Positions 1 through 11,431 of a stretch of 64,000 nt of DNA are shown here, one piece after another. Both the position numbers and the translations under genes were made by a program. Position 1 is the stretch's first letter; every line of letters starts with the position of its first letter. Source of the stretch: Suillus spraguei (lineage: Eukaryota; Basidiomycota; Agaricomycetes; Boletales; Suillaceae); the NCBI GenBank assembly GCA_016800925.1, contig JABCPU010000158.1, positions 62,001-126,000 on the forward strand. The letters run 5' to 3'. The notes under the pieces were generated by a model. It was not told the DNA's origin, searched no databases, and saw only the letters and a program-made list of their open reading frames with translations.

Positions 1-2900
1 CATCTAGTGCCGAGTGCCGGGTGCAGGTGCAGAGTACCGAAACTAGAAACTAGAAACTTGAGATTTGAGACAAAACAGACATCTACCAAAAATGTGTGGA
101 TCAAAGTTTTGTTGTTGCCTGACATGTGTCTGAGTCCCGAGGACCGAACCCCGAAATTGTAGACTCCCAGATTTCGGGATTCGGGGTTCAGCACTCGAGA
201 TTCAAGATTTGAGATGAAAAAGATATCTACCAAAAATGTGTGGATCAAAGTCATTTTATTGCCTAACATTGTTTTCGGTCTCAAGTGCAAAAGCCCGAGT
301 ACCGAACCGCAAACCCCTAAATAGTAGACTACCAGATTTCGGAGTTCGGAGTTCGGCACTTAGAATGTGTGGATCAATAGGTGTCTATTGCCTCACATTG
401 TTCTGAGTCCCGAGTCCCGAGTGCTGGGTGCCGGGGTTCAGGGTTCAGCACTGACAATATGTTGCTCAAGATCTTTCACATTATGAGTACCAAGTCCCGA
501 GTCCCGAGTGCTGGGTGCCGGAGTTCGGGGTTCGGCACATAAAATATGTGGATCGAGGTCTTTCACATTGTTTTGACTGCCGAACCCCGAGCTCCGGCAC
601 TCGGGGTTCGGCACTCAACATGTGTAAATCAATATCATGGTATTGCCTCACATTGTGCTAACTCCCAGGTGCCGGAGCTCGGGGTTCGGCACTCAACATG
701 TGTAAATCAATATCTTTGTATTGCCTCACATAGTTGTAACTCGCAGGTGGCGGGGTTTGGGGTTCAGTGTTAAAATATGTGGATCGATATCATTCACATT
801 GTTATGAGTACCAAGTCCCGAGTCCCGATTGCCGGGTGCCGGAGTTCGGGGTTCGGCACATAAAATATGTGGATTGAGGTCTTTCACATTGTTTTGAGTG
901 CCGAACCCCAAGCTCCGGCACCCGGCAGTTAGCACAATGTGAGGCAATACCATGATATTGATTTACACATGTTGAGTGCCGAACCCCGAGCTCCGGCACC
1001 CGGGAGTTAGCACAATGTGAGGCAATACCATGATATTAATTTACACATGTTGAGTGCCGAACCCCGAGTGCCGGAGCTCGGGGTTCGGCAGTCAAAACAA
1101 TGTGAAAGACCTCGATCCACATATTTTATGTGCTGAACCCCGAACTCCGGCACTCAGGACTCGGGACTTCTGAGCTCCGGCACCTGGGAGTTAGCACAAT
1201 GTGAGGCAATACCATGATATTGATTTACACAAGTTGAGTGCCGATCCCCGAGTGCCGGGTGCCGGAGCTCGGGGTTCGGCACTCAACATGTGTAAATCAA
1301 TATTATGGTATTGCCTCACATTGTGCTAACTCCTGGGTGCCGGAGCTTGGAAGTCCTGAGTCCCGAGTGCCGGAGTTCGGGGTTCGGCACATAAAATATG
1401 TGGATCGAGGTCTTTCACATTGTTTTGACTGCCGAACCCCGAGCTCTGGCACTCGGGACTCGGGACTTCCGAGCTCCGGCACCTGGGAGTTAGCACAATG
1501 TGAGGCAATACCATAATATTGATTTACACATGTTGAGTGCCGAACCCCGAGTGCCGGAGCTCGGGGTTCGGCAGTCAAAACAATGTGAAAGACCTCGATC
1601 CACATATTTTATGTGCCAAACCCCGAACTCCGGCACTTGGGACTCGGCACTTGGGGATCGGCACTCAACTTGTGTAAATCAATATCATGGTATTGCCTCA
1701 CATTGTGCTAACTCCCAGGTGCCGGAGCTCGGAAGTCCCGAGTGCCGGAGTTCGGGGTTCGGCACATAAAATATGTGGATCGAGGTCTTTCACATTGTTT
1801 TGACTGCCGAACCCCGAGCTCTGGCACTCGGGGTTCAGCACTCAACATGTGTAAATCAATATTATGGTATTGCCTCACATTGTGCTAACTCCCGGGTGCC
1901 AGAGCTCGGGGTTCGGCACTCAACATGTGTAAATCAATATCATGGTATTGCCTCACATTGTGCTAACTGCCGGGTGCTGGAGTTTGGGGTTCGGCACTCA
2001 ACATGTGAAAATCAATATCTGTGTATTGCCTCACATTGTTCTAACTCCCGGGTGCCGGAGTTCAGGGTTCAGCACATAAAATATGTGGATCGATATCTTT
2101 CACATTGTTATGAGTCCCAAATCCTGATCCCTGAGTGCCGGGTGCCGGAGTTTGGGGTTTGGCACTCAACATGTGTAAATCAATATCTTTGGATTGCCTC
2201 ACATTGTTCTAACTCCCAGGTGCTGGGGTTCGAGGTTCGGTGTTAAAATATGTGGATCAATATCTCTCACATTGTTATGAGGCCTGAGTCCCGATTCCCG
2301 ACTGCCGGGTGCCGGAGTTCAGGGTTTGGTGTCTAAATATGTGCATTGATATCTTTCACATTGTTATGAGTCCCAAGGCCCGAGTCCTGAGTGCCGGGTG
2401 CCAGAGTTTGGGGTTTGGCACTCAATATGTGTGAATCAATATCTCTGTATTGCCTCACATTGTTCTAAGTCCTGGGTGCCAGGGGTTGGGGTTCAGCACT
2501 TAAAATATGTAGATCAATATTTTTCACATGGTGATGAGTCCCGAGTCCCAGGTGCCGGCGTTCGGGGTTCGGCACTTAAGATGTATGGATTGATATGTTT
2601 CACATTGTTACCTGGCACCCGGCACAAGGTGACTCATCAGATAGGTTTTAAATTCTTTACATTTTGTGTCGAGTCCTGAGTGCCAGGTGCCGGGGTTCAG
2701 GGTTCGGCACTCAAAATGTGTGAATCAATGTGAGGCAATAAAAAGACTTTGACCCACACATTTTTAGTGCTGAACCCCGAACTCTGACATCTGGTAGTCC
2801 ACAATTTCGAGGTTTGGCACTCGTGATTCTGCACTCGGGACTCAGAAAAATGTGAGACAATAAAAGGAATTTGATCCAAAAGGAATTTGATCCACACATT
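1..2900. repeat. Palindromic minisatellite array (family 1)
   Basis: Array of roughly 80-90 bp units. Each unit couples a G/C-rich segment (variants of GTGCCGGAGTTCGGGGTTCG) with an AT-richer segment containing CAATATCATGGTATTGCCTC and CACATTGT. Units run forward over about 1-900, reversed over about 900-1230, forward over 1240-1440, reversed over 1440-1640, then mainly forward to about 2640 and reversed to 2900. Both strands therefore contain the same spacer and core words. Reading frames across it are accidental products of the repeat and encode nothing recognisable. Confidence 0.9.
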
Positions 2901-3245
2901 TAAAACTTGAAACTCACAAAATGTATATCATGTAAATTTTCTATTTCCTTACACAGTTCACCAATTGTCAAGTAACAAGACCTGAGACCCAAATCCTGAA
3001 TTCCTGGCAATGTATGAAGTGCTGAGTGCTGAGTGCTGAGTGCCGAAGCCCGAGACCCAAAACTTGAAATTTCAAAACTCGCAAACATCTGTATCATGTA
3101 CAATTTCTATTTCCTTACACAGTTCACTGAGTGTTGAGTACCAAGACCTGAGACCCAAATCCCAAATTTAGGGTTGGCAGGCTAGCTGTGGAGGTCCGGA
3201 GGTCCGGAAATATGGAGATCAGGGCCAGAGATCATAGTGGAGATG
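2900..3245. repeat. Two diverged units of satellite family 2
   Basis: Two partial copies of the unit that forms the large array at 5220-7390, in the same orientation. Shared words are ATGTATATCATGTA, TTTCTATTTCCTTACACAGTTCAC and the run of 'gagacccaaatcc'. The second copy is followed by GGTATGTGACAG, which resembles an LTR-A/C end read in reverse, so an LTR scrap may be included at 3170-3255. Confidence 0.7.
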
Positions 3246-3302
3246 GGGTGTGAAATACGGTATGTGACAGAAACTTGCAAAAATGTATATCATGTAAAAT
3301 TA

Positions 3303-4026
3303 GTATTCCCTAGGCCGGACCTTTGACCCTTTGTTATATTATACTTTCTGAACTTTGTCCGAACTCCAGTCTTTATCTCTGTTCACCTCCAGCTCTACCT
3401 TTGGTAGTCTTCCTCTGTTTGTTTCTACTCTGGACTTCATCCGTAGTAGCCTGTACCTTCCTTACATAATCTCCGGACCTACTCCTCCATAGTAGGGCAA
3501 TACTTCCCCCCAAATCCACAGAGCTCCGCTCCTCTGTTTCTCCACTCCTCCACTCCTCCATTTCTGCATTCCTCCACTCCTCATCCTCTGGACCTCCTAT
3601 CTCTGGACCTCTTGTCCTGTCCTATCCTATCCTTGACCTCCTGTGGATCATATTTCCCCCTGGAGCCTTGCTCCAATCCTGCCCTAGACTTCATCCAGTG
3701 GTCTTCCCTTCACCCATTCTACTTGGGACTTGTCCCAGTAGTCTTACCTCTATCTCCGCCTACCTGCGGCATAGTTTTCTACACTTCTCCAGAAGTTTAT
3801 TGGCACTCTATGGAGCAATCCAGCCCAAGAGTTCCTCCAAGGTTCTCCCTCGGACTTCACAAGAACTCCTCTTTGGACTTCATATGAAATTAGGGGCATG
3901 TACTCAGGCAAGGGGCACAGTGCACAAGCTGAGGCCAAGCCCCCATGAATTAGTATGACCCTCCAGTACGACCCCATGCAAAGCTGGAACTTCTGAATTG
4001 CCTCTGGTTTTGCATGGCCATAACAG
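3303..4026 (+). mobile_element. LTR-C remnant (3' half)
   Basis: Diverged copy of the right half of the intact LTR-C at 33477-35120. Shared blocks are CCCTAGGCCGGA, a pyrimidine-rich CTCC tract, GGGGCACAGTGCAC, GAGGCCAAGCCC and the terminal CTCTGGTTTTGCATGG...GTAACAG-like end. The left half is missing. CTCC expansion is modest here compared with the intact copy. ORFs inside (around 3612-3958) are low-complexity and not genes. Confidence 0.75.
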
Positions 4027-4043
4027 TTTTGAGTTTCGGCACT

Positions 4044-5219
4044 CAGCACTCAGTGATTCAATAATTTGCTTCTGGCAGAGGTAACATTCATTGAAAAAAT
4101 TTGTATATACATCAATTACTATGCAATTATGCCAACCTCCTCACAAGACCCTTTAACCTTCACCCCAACATCCAAGAACAAAAACATAGAAAGTCACATT
4201 TCTCACACTTTTGATGTTTTCAGTATCTTACTCTTGCATAAATAATACAGCCTCTTCATATATCATTATAATACCATATATACTTGCTTTGTATGACAAG
4301 GATCAGCTAAAATAGGCCGGAGTTTTGAACTAGTGTGAATGCTTACTATTTCTACTGATAAGGAGCCCATACTTTCAAAACATCAAAGTTTATTAATCAG
4401 ACACCTGGAGTAGATTTAAAATACATTCACTATGATATATCTAAATTTATAAAACCATCCAACAAGAATTGAGTGCTGAGGAAGTGAAATAGATAAGAAA
4501 TTGACTGTGGGAAAGTTCAAAGTCCCAAAATATCGAAAATGGTCAGTTGGGCAGTTGTAGGACTTTGACGCTGGGTCAACTGAGATATACACCACATCCC
4601 TTTCACCACCCTCCAACCTCAGGGCAATATGCAGTATAGGTTCCTTTAGTAGTCTAACATGTATCTTACATATTTTGAATGAAATATTTAAACTGTACCA
4701 TATATAAATGTAACTTTGTGTAAAAAGATGTCAATTGTCACTTTTCACACATATGTCATTTTACTTATCATTCAGTCAGTCCTTCATGGATCTTTCTAAA
4801 ACTTCAAATACATCATTAGGGACATATATGAGAGATAAATCACGCATCAGATCACTTATCACAAGCTTGATTATTATGTAGGCTTCTTATCAGTAGAAAT
4901 ATGCCCTGTACATGACATATCAGATTTGTGGCCTATATACAACTGATCCTTTGCATATGACACATGTGGGAGTGTACTACTGTTGATGTCTGAGCAGGGC
5001 TGGCCATTTATGCAATGATAAGACATTGAAAAACTTTAAAAAATGATTGAGGAGCAACAGGAGGGCATCCATGATAAGATGGTCGAGATTGAACTGGATG
5101 TTGAGGTGAAGGTTAAAGGGTCTTGTGAGGAGGTGGACATAATTGCATAGTGATAGATGTATATACAATTTTTTTCAATGAATGTTACCTCTGCCAGAAG
5201 CAAATTATTGAATCACTGA
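4044..5219. mobile_element. Element with long terminal inverted repeats
   Basis: The left arm, about 4044-4170, reappears as its reverse complement at about 5093-5219, with only scattered mismatches over roughly 125 bp. The arms start at CACTCAGTGATTCAATAATT and contain GCTTCTGGCAGAGGTAACAT and CTCACAAGACCCTTTAACCT. A shorter internal inverted pair (ATTTCTACTGATAAGGAGCC near 4358, its complement near 4886) suggests a once longer palindrome. No transposase-like ORF is present in the AT-rich interior. It is flanked on both sides by satellite sequence. A non-autonomous DNA transposon or a large palindromic rearrangement would both fit. Confidence 0.75.
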
Positions 5220-7390
5220 GTGCCAAGTCCTGAGTGCTGAGTGCCAAAACTTGAAACCCAAAACTTGAAACTCACAAAGTGTGAACTACCGAGACCTGGG
5301 ACCCAAAACCCTGGCATACAGTTTCAAGTTTCAAGTTTCAAGTTTCAAATTTTGGGGTTCAGGGTTTAGGGTTCGGGTTCCAGCACGAGGCACTTGTTAC
5401 ATTGCCAGGAATTCAGGATTTGGGTTCCAGGTTTTGGTACTTGACACTCGGTGAACTGTATAAGGAAATAGAAATTTTACATGATACAGATTTGTGCGAG
5501 TTTCAAGTTTCAAGTTTTGGGGTTCGAGGTCTGGCACTCGGCACTTGTTACATTGCCAGAAATTCAGGATTCGGGTCTCAGTTCTTGGTACTTGACACTC
5601 GGTGAACTGTATAAGGAAATAGAAATTTACATGATACAGATTTGTGCGAGTTTCAAGTTTCAAGTTTTGGGGTTCGAGGTCTGGCACTCAGCACTTGTTA
5701 CATTGCCAGAAATTCAGGATTCGGGTCTCAGTTCTTGGTACTTGACACTCGGTGAACTGTGTAAGGAAATAGCAATTTTACATGATACAGATTTTTGCAA
5801 GTTTCAATTTTGAAGTTTGAAGTGTGAAGTTTCGGGGTTCGGGGGTCAAGTTCTGGCACTCGGCACTTGTTACACTGCCAGGAATTCGGGATTCGGGTCC
5901 CGGGTCTTGGTACTTGACAGTCGGTGAACTGTGGAAGGAAATAGAAAATTTACATGATACAGCTTTTTGCAAGTTTCAATTTTGAAGTTTGAAGTTTGAA
6001 GTTTGAAGTTTCGGAGTTCGGGGTCGGGTTCTGGCACTCGGCACTTGTTACACTGCCAGGAATTCTGGATTTGGGTCCCGGGTCTTGGTACTTGACACTC
6101 GGTGAACTGTGTAAGGAAATAGAAATTTTACATGATACAGATTTTTGCAAGTTTCAATTTTGAAGTTTGAAGTGTGAAGTTTCGGGGTTCGGGGGTCAAG
6201 TTCCGGCACTCGGCACTTGTTACACTGCCAGGAATTTGGGAATCAGGTCCTGGGTCTTGGTACTTGACACTCGGTGAACTGTGGAAGGAAATAGAAAATT
6301 TACATGATACAGCTTTTTGCAAGTTTCAATTTTGAAGTTTGAAGTTTGAAGTTTGAAGTTTCGGAGTTCGGGGGTCGGGTTCCGGCACTCGGCACTTGTT
6401 ACACTGCCAGGAATTCGGGATTCGGGTCCCAGGTCTTGGTACTTGACACTCAGTGAACTGTGTAAGGAAATAGAAATTTTACATGATACAGATTTTTGCA
6501 AGTTTCAATTTTGAAGTTTGAAGTGTGAAGTTTCGGGGTTCGGGGGTCAAGTTCCGGCACTCGGCACTTGTTACACTGCCAGGAATTTGGGAATCAGGTC
6601 CTGGGTCTTGGTACTTGACACTCGGTGAACTGTGGAAGGAAATAGAAAATTTACATGATACAGCTTTTTGCAAGTTTCAATTTTGAAGTTTGAAGTTTGA
6701 AGTTTGAAGTTTCGGAGTTCGGGGGTCGGGTTCCAGCACTCGGCACTTGTTACACTGCCAGGAATTCGGGATTTGGGTCCCAGGTCTTGGTACTTGACAC
6801 TCAGTGAACTGTGTAAGGAAATAGAAATTTTACATGATACAGATTTTTGCAAGTTTCAATTTTGATTTTGAAGTTTGAAGTGTGAAGTTTCGGGATTCGG
6901 GGGTCAAGTTCCGGCACTTGGCACTTGTTACACTGCCAGGAATTCGGGATTTGGGTCCCGGGTCTTGGTACTTGACACTCGGTGAACTTTGCAAGGAAAT
7001 AGAAAATTTACATGATACAGATTTTTGCAAGTTTCAATTTTGAAGTTTGAAGTGTGAAGTTTCGGGGTTCGGGGCTCAGGTGCCGGCACTCGGCACTTGT
7101 TATATAGCCAGGAATTCAGGATTTGGGTCCCGGGTCTTGGTACTTGACACTCAGTGAACTGTGTAAGGAAATAGACATTTTACATGATACACATTTTTGT
7201 GAGTTCCAAGTTCCAAGTTTTAAGTTTCGAGGTTCTGGGTTCGGGTTCCGGCACTTGGCACTTGTTACATTGCCAAGGATTCATGATTTGGGTCCTGGGT
7301 CTTGGTACTTGACACTCGGTGAACTGTGTGAGGACATAGGCATTTTACATGATATACATTTTTGCAAGTTTCAAGTTTTGAGTTTTGAGT
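5220..7390 (+). repeat. Satellite family 2 tandem array with 351-bp higher-order unit
   Basis: About twelve tandem units anchored on ACATGATACA. Anchors lie at 5479, 5629, 5780, 5952, 6130, 6302, 6481, 6653, 6832, 7010, 7182 and, slightly changed, 7347. Spacing is about 150 bp in the first units and then 172 or 178/179 bp. Between 6130 and 6832 the 178/179- and 172-bp types alternate, giving a 351-bp dimer that is repeated almost without change. Unit landmarks are GGCACTTGTTACACTGCCAG, GGTCTTGGTACTTGACACTC and (TTTGAAG)n. ORFs on the minus strand are repeat artefacts. Confidence 0.92.
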
Positions 7391-7575
7391 TTCAGCTTTT
7401 TATTGCCTCACATTTTTCTGAGTCCCAAGTGCCAAATCCTGAGTGCCGAACCCCAGTAGTCCACAATTTCAGGGTTCGGCACTTGGGATTCAGCACTCAG
7501 GACTCAGACAAATGTCAGGCAATCAAAAGATTTGATTCACACATTTTTGGTAGATATCTTTTTTGTCTCGAATCT
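7390..7575. repeat. Family 1 minisatellite fragment
   Basis: Diverged family 1 words (TTGCCTCACATTTTTCTGAG, CACAATTTCAGGGTTCGGCA, TTTGATTCACACATTTTTGG) join the family 2 array to the inverted LTR-C remnant that follows. Confidence 0.7.
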
Positions 7576-8240
7576 GTTACGGCCATGCAAAACCAGAGGC
7601 TACTCAGATGTTCCAGCTTTGCATGGGGTCTCACTGGAGTGTCATAACTAAATCATAAGGGCTTGGCCTCCGCTCGTGCGCTGTGCCCCTTATACAAGTA
7701 TGTGCCCCTAATTTTGCATGAAGTCTGAGGGGGAGTTCCAGTGAAGTCCAGAGGGGAACTCCGGAGGAACTCTAGGGCTAGACTGCTCAATAGTGCGTTG
7801 ACGGACTACTGGAGGATCATGGCAACCACGCAGGAACTATTTCCGGAGGACAGGAAATACAGGTAAGACTACTGGGTTAAGTCCCAAGTAGAATGGAATG
7901 GAGGATGGACTGCCAGACAAAGTCCAGGGCAAGATAGGAGGGAAGCTCCAGGGGGAAAGATGATCCACAGGATGTCAAGGGTGGGGTAGGACAGGTCCGG
8001 AGGTCCGGAGATAGGAGGTCCGGAGATAGGAAGTCTGGAAAGGGAGGAGTGGAGGAGTGTAGGAGTGGAGGACCAGAGAAGTGAAGCTCCATGGATCCAA
8101 GGGGAAGTATTTAGGACATTGATGAGGATCAGAAGTCTCAGATGTCAGAGGAGGGAAAGTCCGGACATAGTGGTGGGTGAGCTGTGCTCAGGGTGGGCTA
8201 GGATATGCATAGGGTTAGCAAGCTAGCTGCAGAGGTCTGA
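7576..8240 (-). mobile_element. LTR-C remnant, inverted
   Basis: Begins TGTTACGGCCATGCAAAACC, the reverse of the LTR-C right end, then GGGCTTGGCCTCCGC, GTGCCCCTTA and GGA/GGAG-rich blocks that match the intact copy on the other strand. Its left part fades near the GCAAGCTAGCTGCAGAGGTC words, which also occur near 3178. It lies in opposite orientation to the copy at 3303-4026, so the two LTR remnants bracket the inverted-repeat element and the family 2 array. Confidence 0.7.
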
Positions 8241-8289
8241 AGGTCCAGTCAGATGATATACAACTACCTCAGCTCCGCCATGTCTACAA

Positions 8290-8680
8290 TTATCATACAC
8301 ATGGGCCCACCCATCTATATTTTATACCACCCTCGGCCCACCCATCTAATACAATATTTTATATAACACTCTCGGCCCAACCATCTAATATGTGTCTGGG
8401 CCCACCCGTGTATGTGATAACAAGTACCCTTCACATACCTGTCTACCTGATACACATCTACCTTGGTACACCCATCTACATAATATCTAACTACCTCGGC
8501 CCATCCGTCTACTGGATATTCATATACATCGGCCCACTCATCTACTCTACATATTCCTTGCATGGGCCCACCCGCCGTCATCGGGAATAATATTCCTCCC
8601 GGCCCATCCGTCATCAACGAGGATATTTCTACCATGGGCCCATGGTCCGCTGGCCCGTATCATACGGGATATTATGCATG
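8290..8680. repeat. Degenerate GGCCCAYCCRTCTA tandem repeat
   Basis: About ten imperfect units of some 26-40 bp, each starting with (C/G)GGCCCA(C/T)CC(A/G)TCTA and continuing with an AT-rich tail such as CATAATATCTAACTACCT. The spacing is irregular and the tails vary, so this is an old array. No coding potential is visible. Confidence 0.7.
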
Positions 8681-8714
8681 TCCACTCACTCGTATAATAC
8701 GGAGATAGTTCACT

Positions 8715-9345
8715 GTAATATGTGGAATGTCGAGCCCTGGCACCTGGAACTCGGGACTCAGGACTCAGAATAATGTGAAAGTTATTGATCCACACATGTT
8801 GAGTGCCGAACCCCGAACCCCGGCAGCCGGAACTTGGGACTTGGGACTCGGGACTCACAACAGTGTGAAAGATATTGATGCACACATGTTAAGTGACGAA
8901 TGCCGAATGCCAAGCCCCGGCACCCGGAACTCAGGACTCGGGACTCAGAATAATGTGAAAGTTATTTATCCACACATGTTGAGTGCCGAACCCCGAACCC
9001 TGGCAGCTGGCACTTGGGACTTGGGACTTGGGACTCAGGACTCATAATAATGTGAAAGATAATGATCCACACATGTTGAGTGCCAAACCCCGGCAGCCGG
9101 CACTCCAGCAGTCGGGACTCGGGACTCATAACAATGTGAAAGATATGAATTCACACATTTTAAGTGCCGAACCCCGAACCCCGAGCCCTGGCATCTGGCA
9201 CACGGCACATGGGACTCAGAACAATGTGAAAGATATTAATCCACACATTGTGAGTGCCAAACCCCAAACCGTGGCACCCAGCACTTGGGACTCATAACAA
9301 TGTGAAAGATATTGATCCACACATTTAAGTGAATATGGGGCAATA
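8715..9345 (-). repeat. Family 1 minisatellite, regular block
   Basis: Seven units of about 80-97 bp marked by (A/G)TGTGAAAG followed by a TTGATCCACACAT-like stretch, near 8775, 8860, 8955, 9050, 9135, 9220 and 9300. Each carries TGAGTGCCGAACCCCGAACC and GGGACTCGGGACTCA-type words. Orientation is opposite to most of the 1-2900 array. Confidence 0.85.
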
Positions 9346-9790
9346 AAAAGATTTTAATCCACAAATTGTTGGTAGGTATCATTGTGGTCTGGAATCTCGA
9401 GTGTCAATTTTTGGGACTTTGCACCTGGCACCTGGCACTTGGGACTCAGAACCAATAAAGAGACTTTGACCCACACATTTTTGGGAGATATCTATTTCAT
9501 CTCGAATCTTGAGTGCCGAACCCCAAACCCCAAAATCCGGTAGTGCACAATTTCTGGGTTCGGGGTTCGGTACCTAAGATTCATGACTCGGCACTCAGAA
9601 AAATGTGAGGCAATCTTGCCATTCGGAAGTCAAGTCCCATGAATTGAGTCCCAAACTCTAAGTACCTTGGCACTCGGGCATTCACCACTCAGCATTCGGG
9701 ATTTAGGACTCTACATCCAGAACTTGAAATCCAGTCCTCGAAATCCAGAACTAAATATTCAGGAGTCAAGACAATCATTTGGACGGAATA
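9346..9790. repeat. Degenerate family 1 repeat, no gene seen
   Basis: Scattered family 1 words (GTGCCGAACCCCAAACCCCA, CGGGGTTCGGTACC, AATGTGAGGCAAT) fade out towards 9780. I see no gene, LTR end or RNA in it. It forms the border between satellite DNA and the KDZ relic. Confidence 0.6.
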
Positions 9791-9799
9791 TAACATTTT

Positions 9800-11304
9800 A
9801 CATCATGTATGAAATGAAGACCTCTCTGTTCTGAACACAGTGAAGAGGACTCCACTCCCCTGCCTCTCTTCAATCTCTGTAGCATGTCAGTGTACATCTT
9901 CACCTCTGCCATCTTCTCATGGATACCCTCATCTTGTTCCTCCATCAATGCTACCAGGCGTGCTCAAATCATCTTAAGTCCCATCACTGATGGGCCTGAT
10001 GAGTCATTTACCTCCTTAGGAAGAACCAAGCCATCATCCTCAACTCCATTTTCCATCCAATGCTGGTAGTGAACGACACAGGACCTCATGATTTGACCCC
10101 ATCGCCATGGTTCATTCGGAATTTCGGTGTGTCCCATCCACCATGGAGTATCATAGCTGGGAATAATCTGGGATGGATGTCACAGAGCTGCGACATCATC
10201 AAACTGACATAGGTGGGATGAAAAGATGTGGTCTGGAACAGTGTTCCAGGTGAGCATGGGATACAATGTCAGGACATGAGCGACGGGGCTTGGAACAACA
10301 GAAACAATGTTCCTTGCAGCTGAGTACTGCAGGAGTGGCGTAACAAATGTCTGTTGGAAATCTCAGCATTGCCCACCAAAGTCAGCCAGTCATCCGGTCA
10401 TCAGTCACTTACATTGATCTCCCATTGCAGCCCGGCTTTAAAGTACATGATCTGGGCAGAAGAGGGAGGGTTGTTAGCAGCCTCCATCTGATATTGAGAG
10501 ATACATGCGCGGATGTGTGATGCAGCCATATTCAAATTACAAGAAATATCTTGAAGGTTCAGCTTCATGGGTTGCCAGTGATTTCCAGTATTTGGAGTGC
10601 CAGATGTGGATGCAGGAGTTTCAGGCATGGCTAATGCAAGAGTGTGATGCTGGCAATGAAACTGACAGATGGTGAAGAGGTGATGATATGAGTCACTGAT
10701 GGATGGATTAGAAATTCAAACTCCGACATGGGCTGACCCAGACAATTCCCAGGACTCAATGTTTGGGTGTCAAATATGTGTTTCATCAGCAAAAAAAATT
10801 CATTCATGTGCACCATCAATCAACGCGGGCTGCAGGTCTTGAAATGCTGCCTGTGCATCCTGAGCTAGTAAGGAATACATTTGAGACTGCCTTCTGGCAT
10901 AGCATGCATGACCCGGAAGTTGTTTCAACAATGATTCCTGCATCTGGTCACCCCATTGGGTTGCCTTCCACAAGAAAAAGTTGCACGTCCAATCCATCTC
11001 CAATTGGACCAATGATATTTCTTCCATCCATCAATCCTGTAGTGCCTTGGCCTGAAGCCAATGAACTCAGTAAACTTGGGATGGGTCCTGTCAGCTCACC
11101 ATGTGATATATCAAGCATGCCCGAACTCACATTCCTCATTCCACGAATTATCTGGACCCTCCATGTCGACTTCCACTGACCAGAACCAAGTGAGGGACTC
11201 ATTTCGCTGACCTCAGGTGTTTGCATCACCGATGGCAGTGCTGATTTTGAGCTGCTCGCGAAGCAGGGGTTTGTATTTCTGAAGCTGGTCTGGCCCCAGC
11301 TCAA
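9800..11304 (-). pseudogene. KDZ transposon 3' ORF relic (coiled-coil tail)
   Basis: Several minus-strand coding pieces (about 10948-11304, 10800-11027, 10401-10628 and 9850-10070) are in different frames. One piece contains WTCNFFLWKATQWGDQMQES and CYARRQSQMYSLLAQDAQAA. Such a Trp/Gln-rich segment commonly ends the second ORF next to KDZ transposases in mushrooms (recalled, not searched). The last piece, MEEQDEGIHEKMAEVKMYTD, looks coiled-coil. Frame changes and stops show decay. It follows the KDZ transposase on the same strand, so it probably belongs to the same transposon. Exon borders could not be fixed. Confidence 0.5.
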
Positions 11305-11431
11305 GTTGTATCATTTGCTTCCTGGTTTTTGTATATATATTGGCATGTAGGGATACTGCCTGCTGCACTGATGTCACCTGGGATCATGCTTGAGTTTTTA
11401 GGGCTTGAGATTTGGCTTGCCTAACTGTTGT

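Noticed and set aside
546..2679. Many ORFs of 60-157 residues with repeated GVRHSTCVNQYHGIASH words on both strands
   Set aside because: The same peptide arises from plus and minus strands wherever the repeat unit flips orientation, so it reflects the minisatellite, not a protein.
3612..3958. Overlapping plus-strand ORFs of 91-96 residues
   Set aside because: Pyrimidine-rich LTR-C sequence; no similarity to a known domain and no conservation in the other LTR-C copies.
5397..7030. Series of 64-110 residue minus-strand ORFs starting MQK(A/S)VSCK
   Set aside because: They recur at the period of the 172-179 bp satellite, have no upstream signals and no motif.
1..9790. CRISPR-like array
   Set aside because: Repeats are long, imperfect, alternately oriented and directly adjacent without unique spacers, in a eukaryotic genome.
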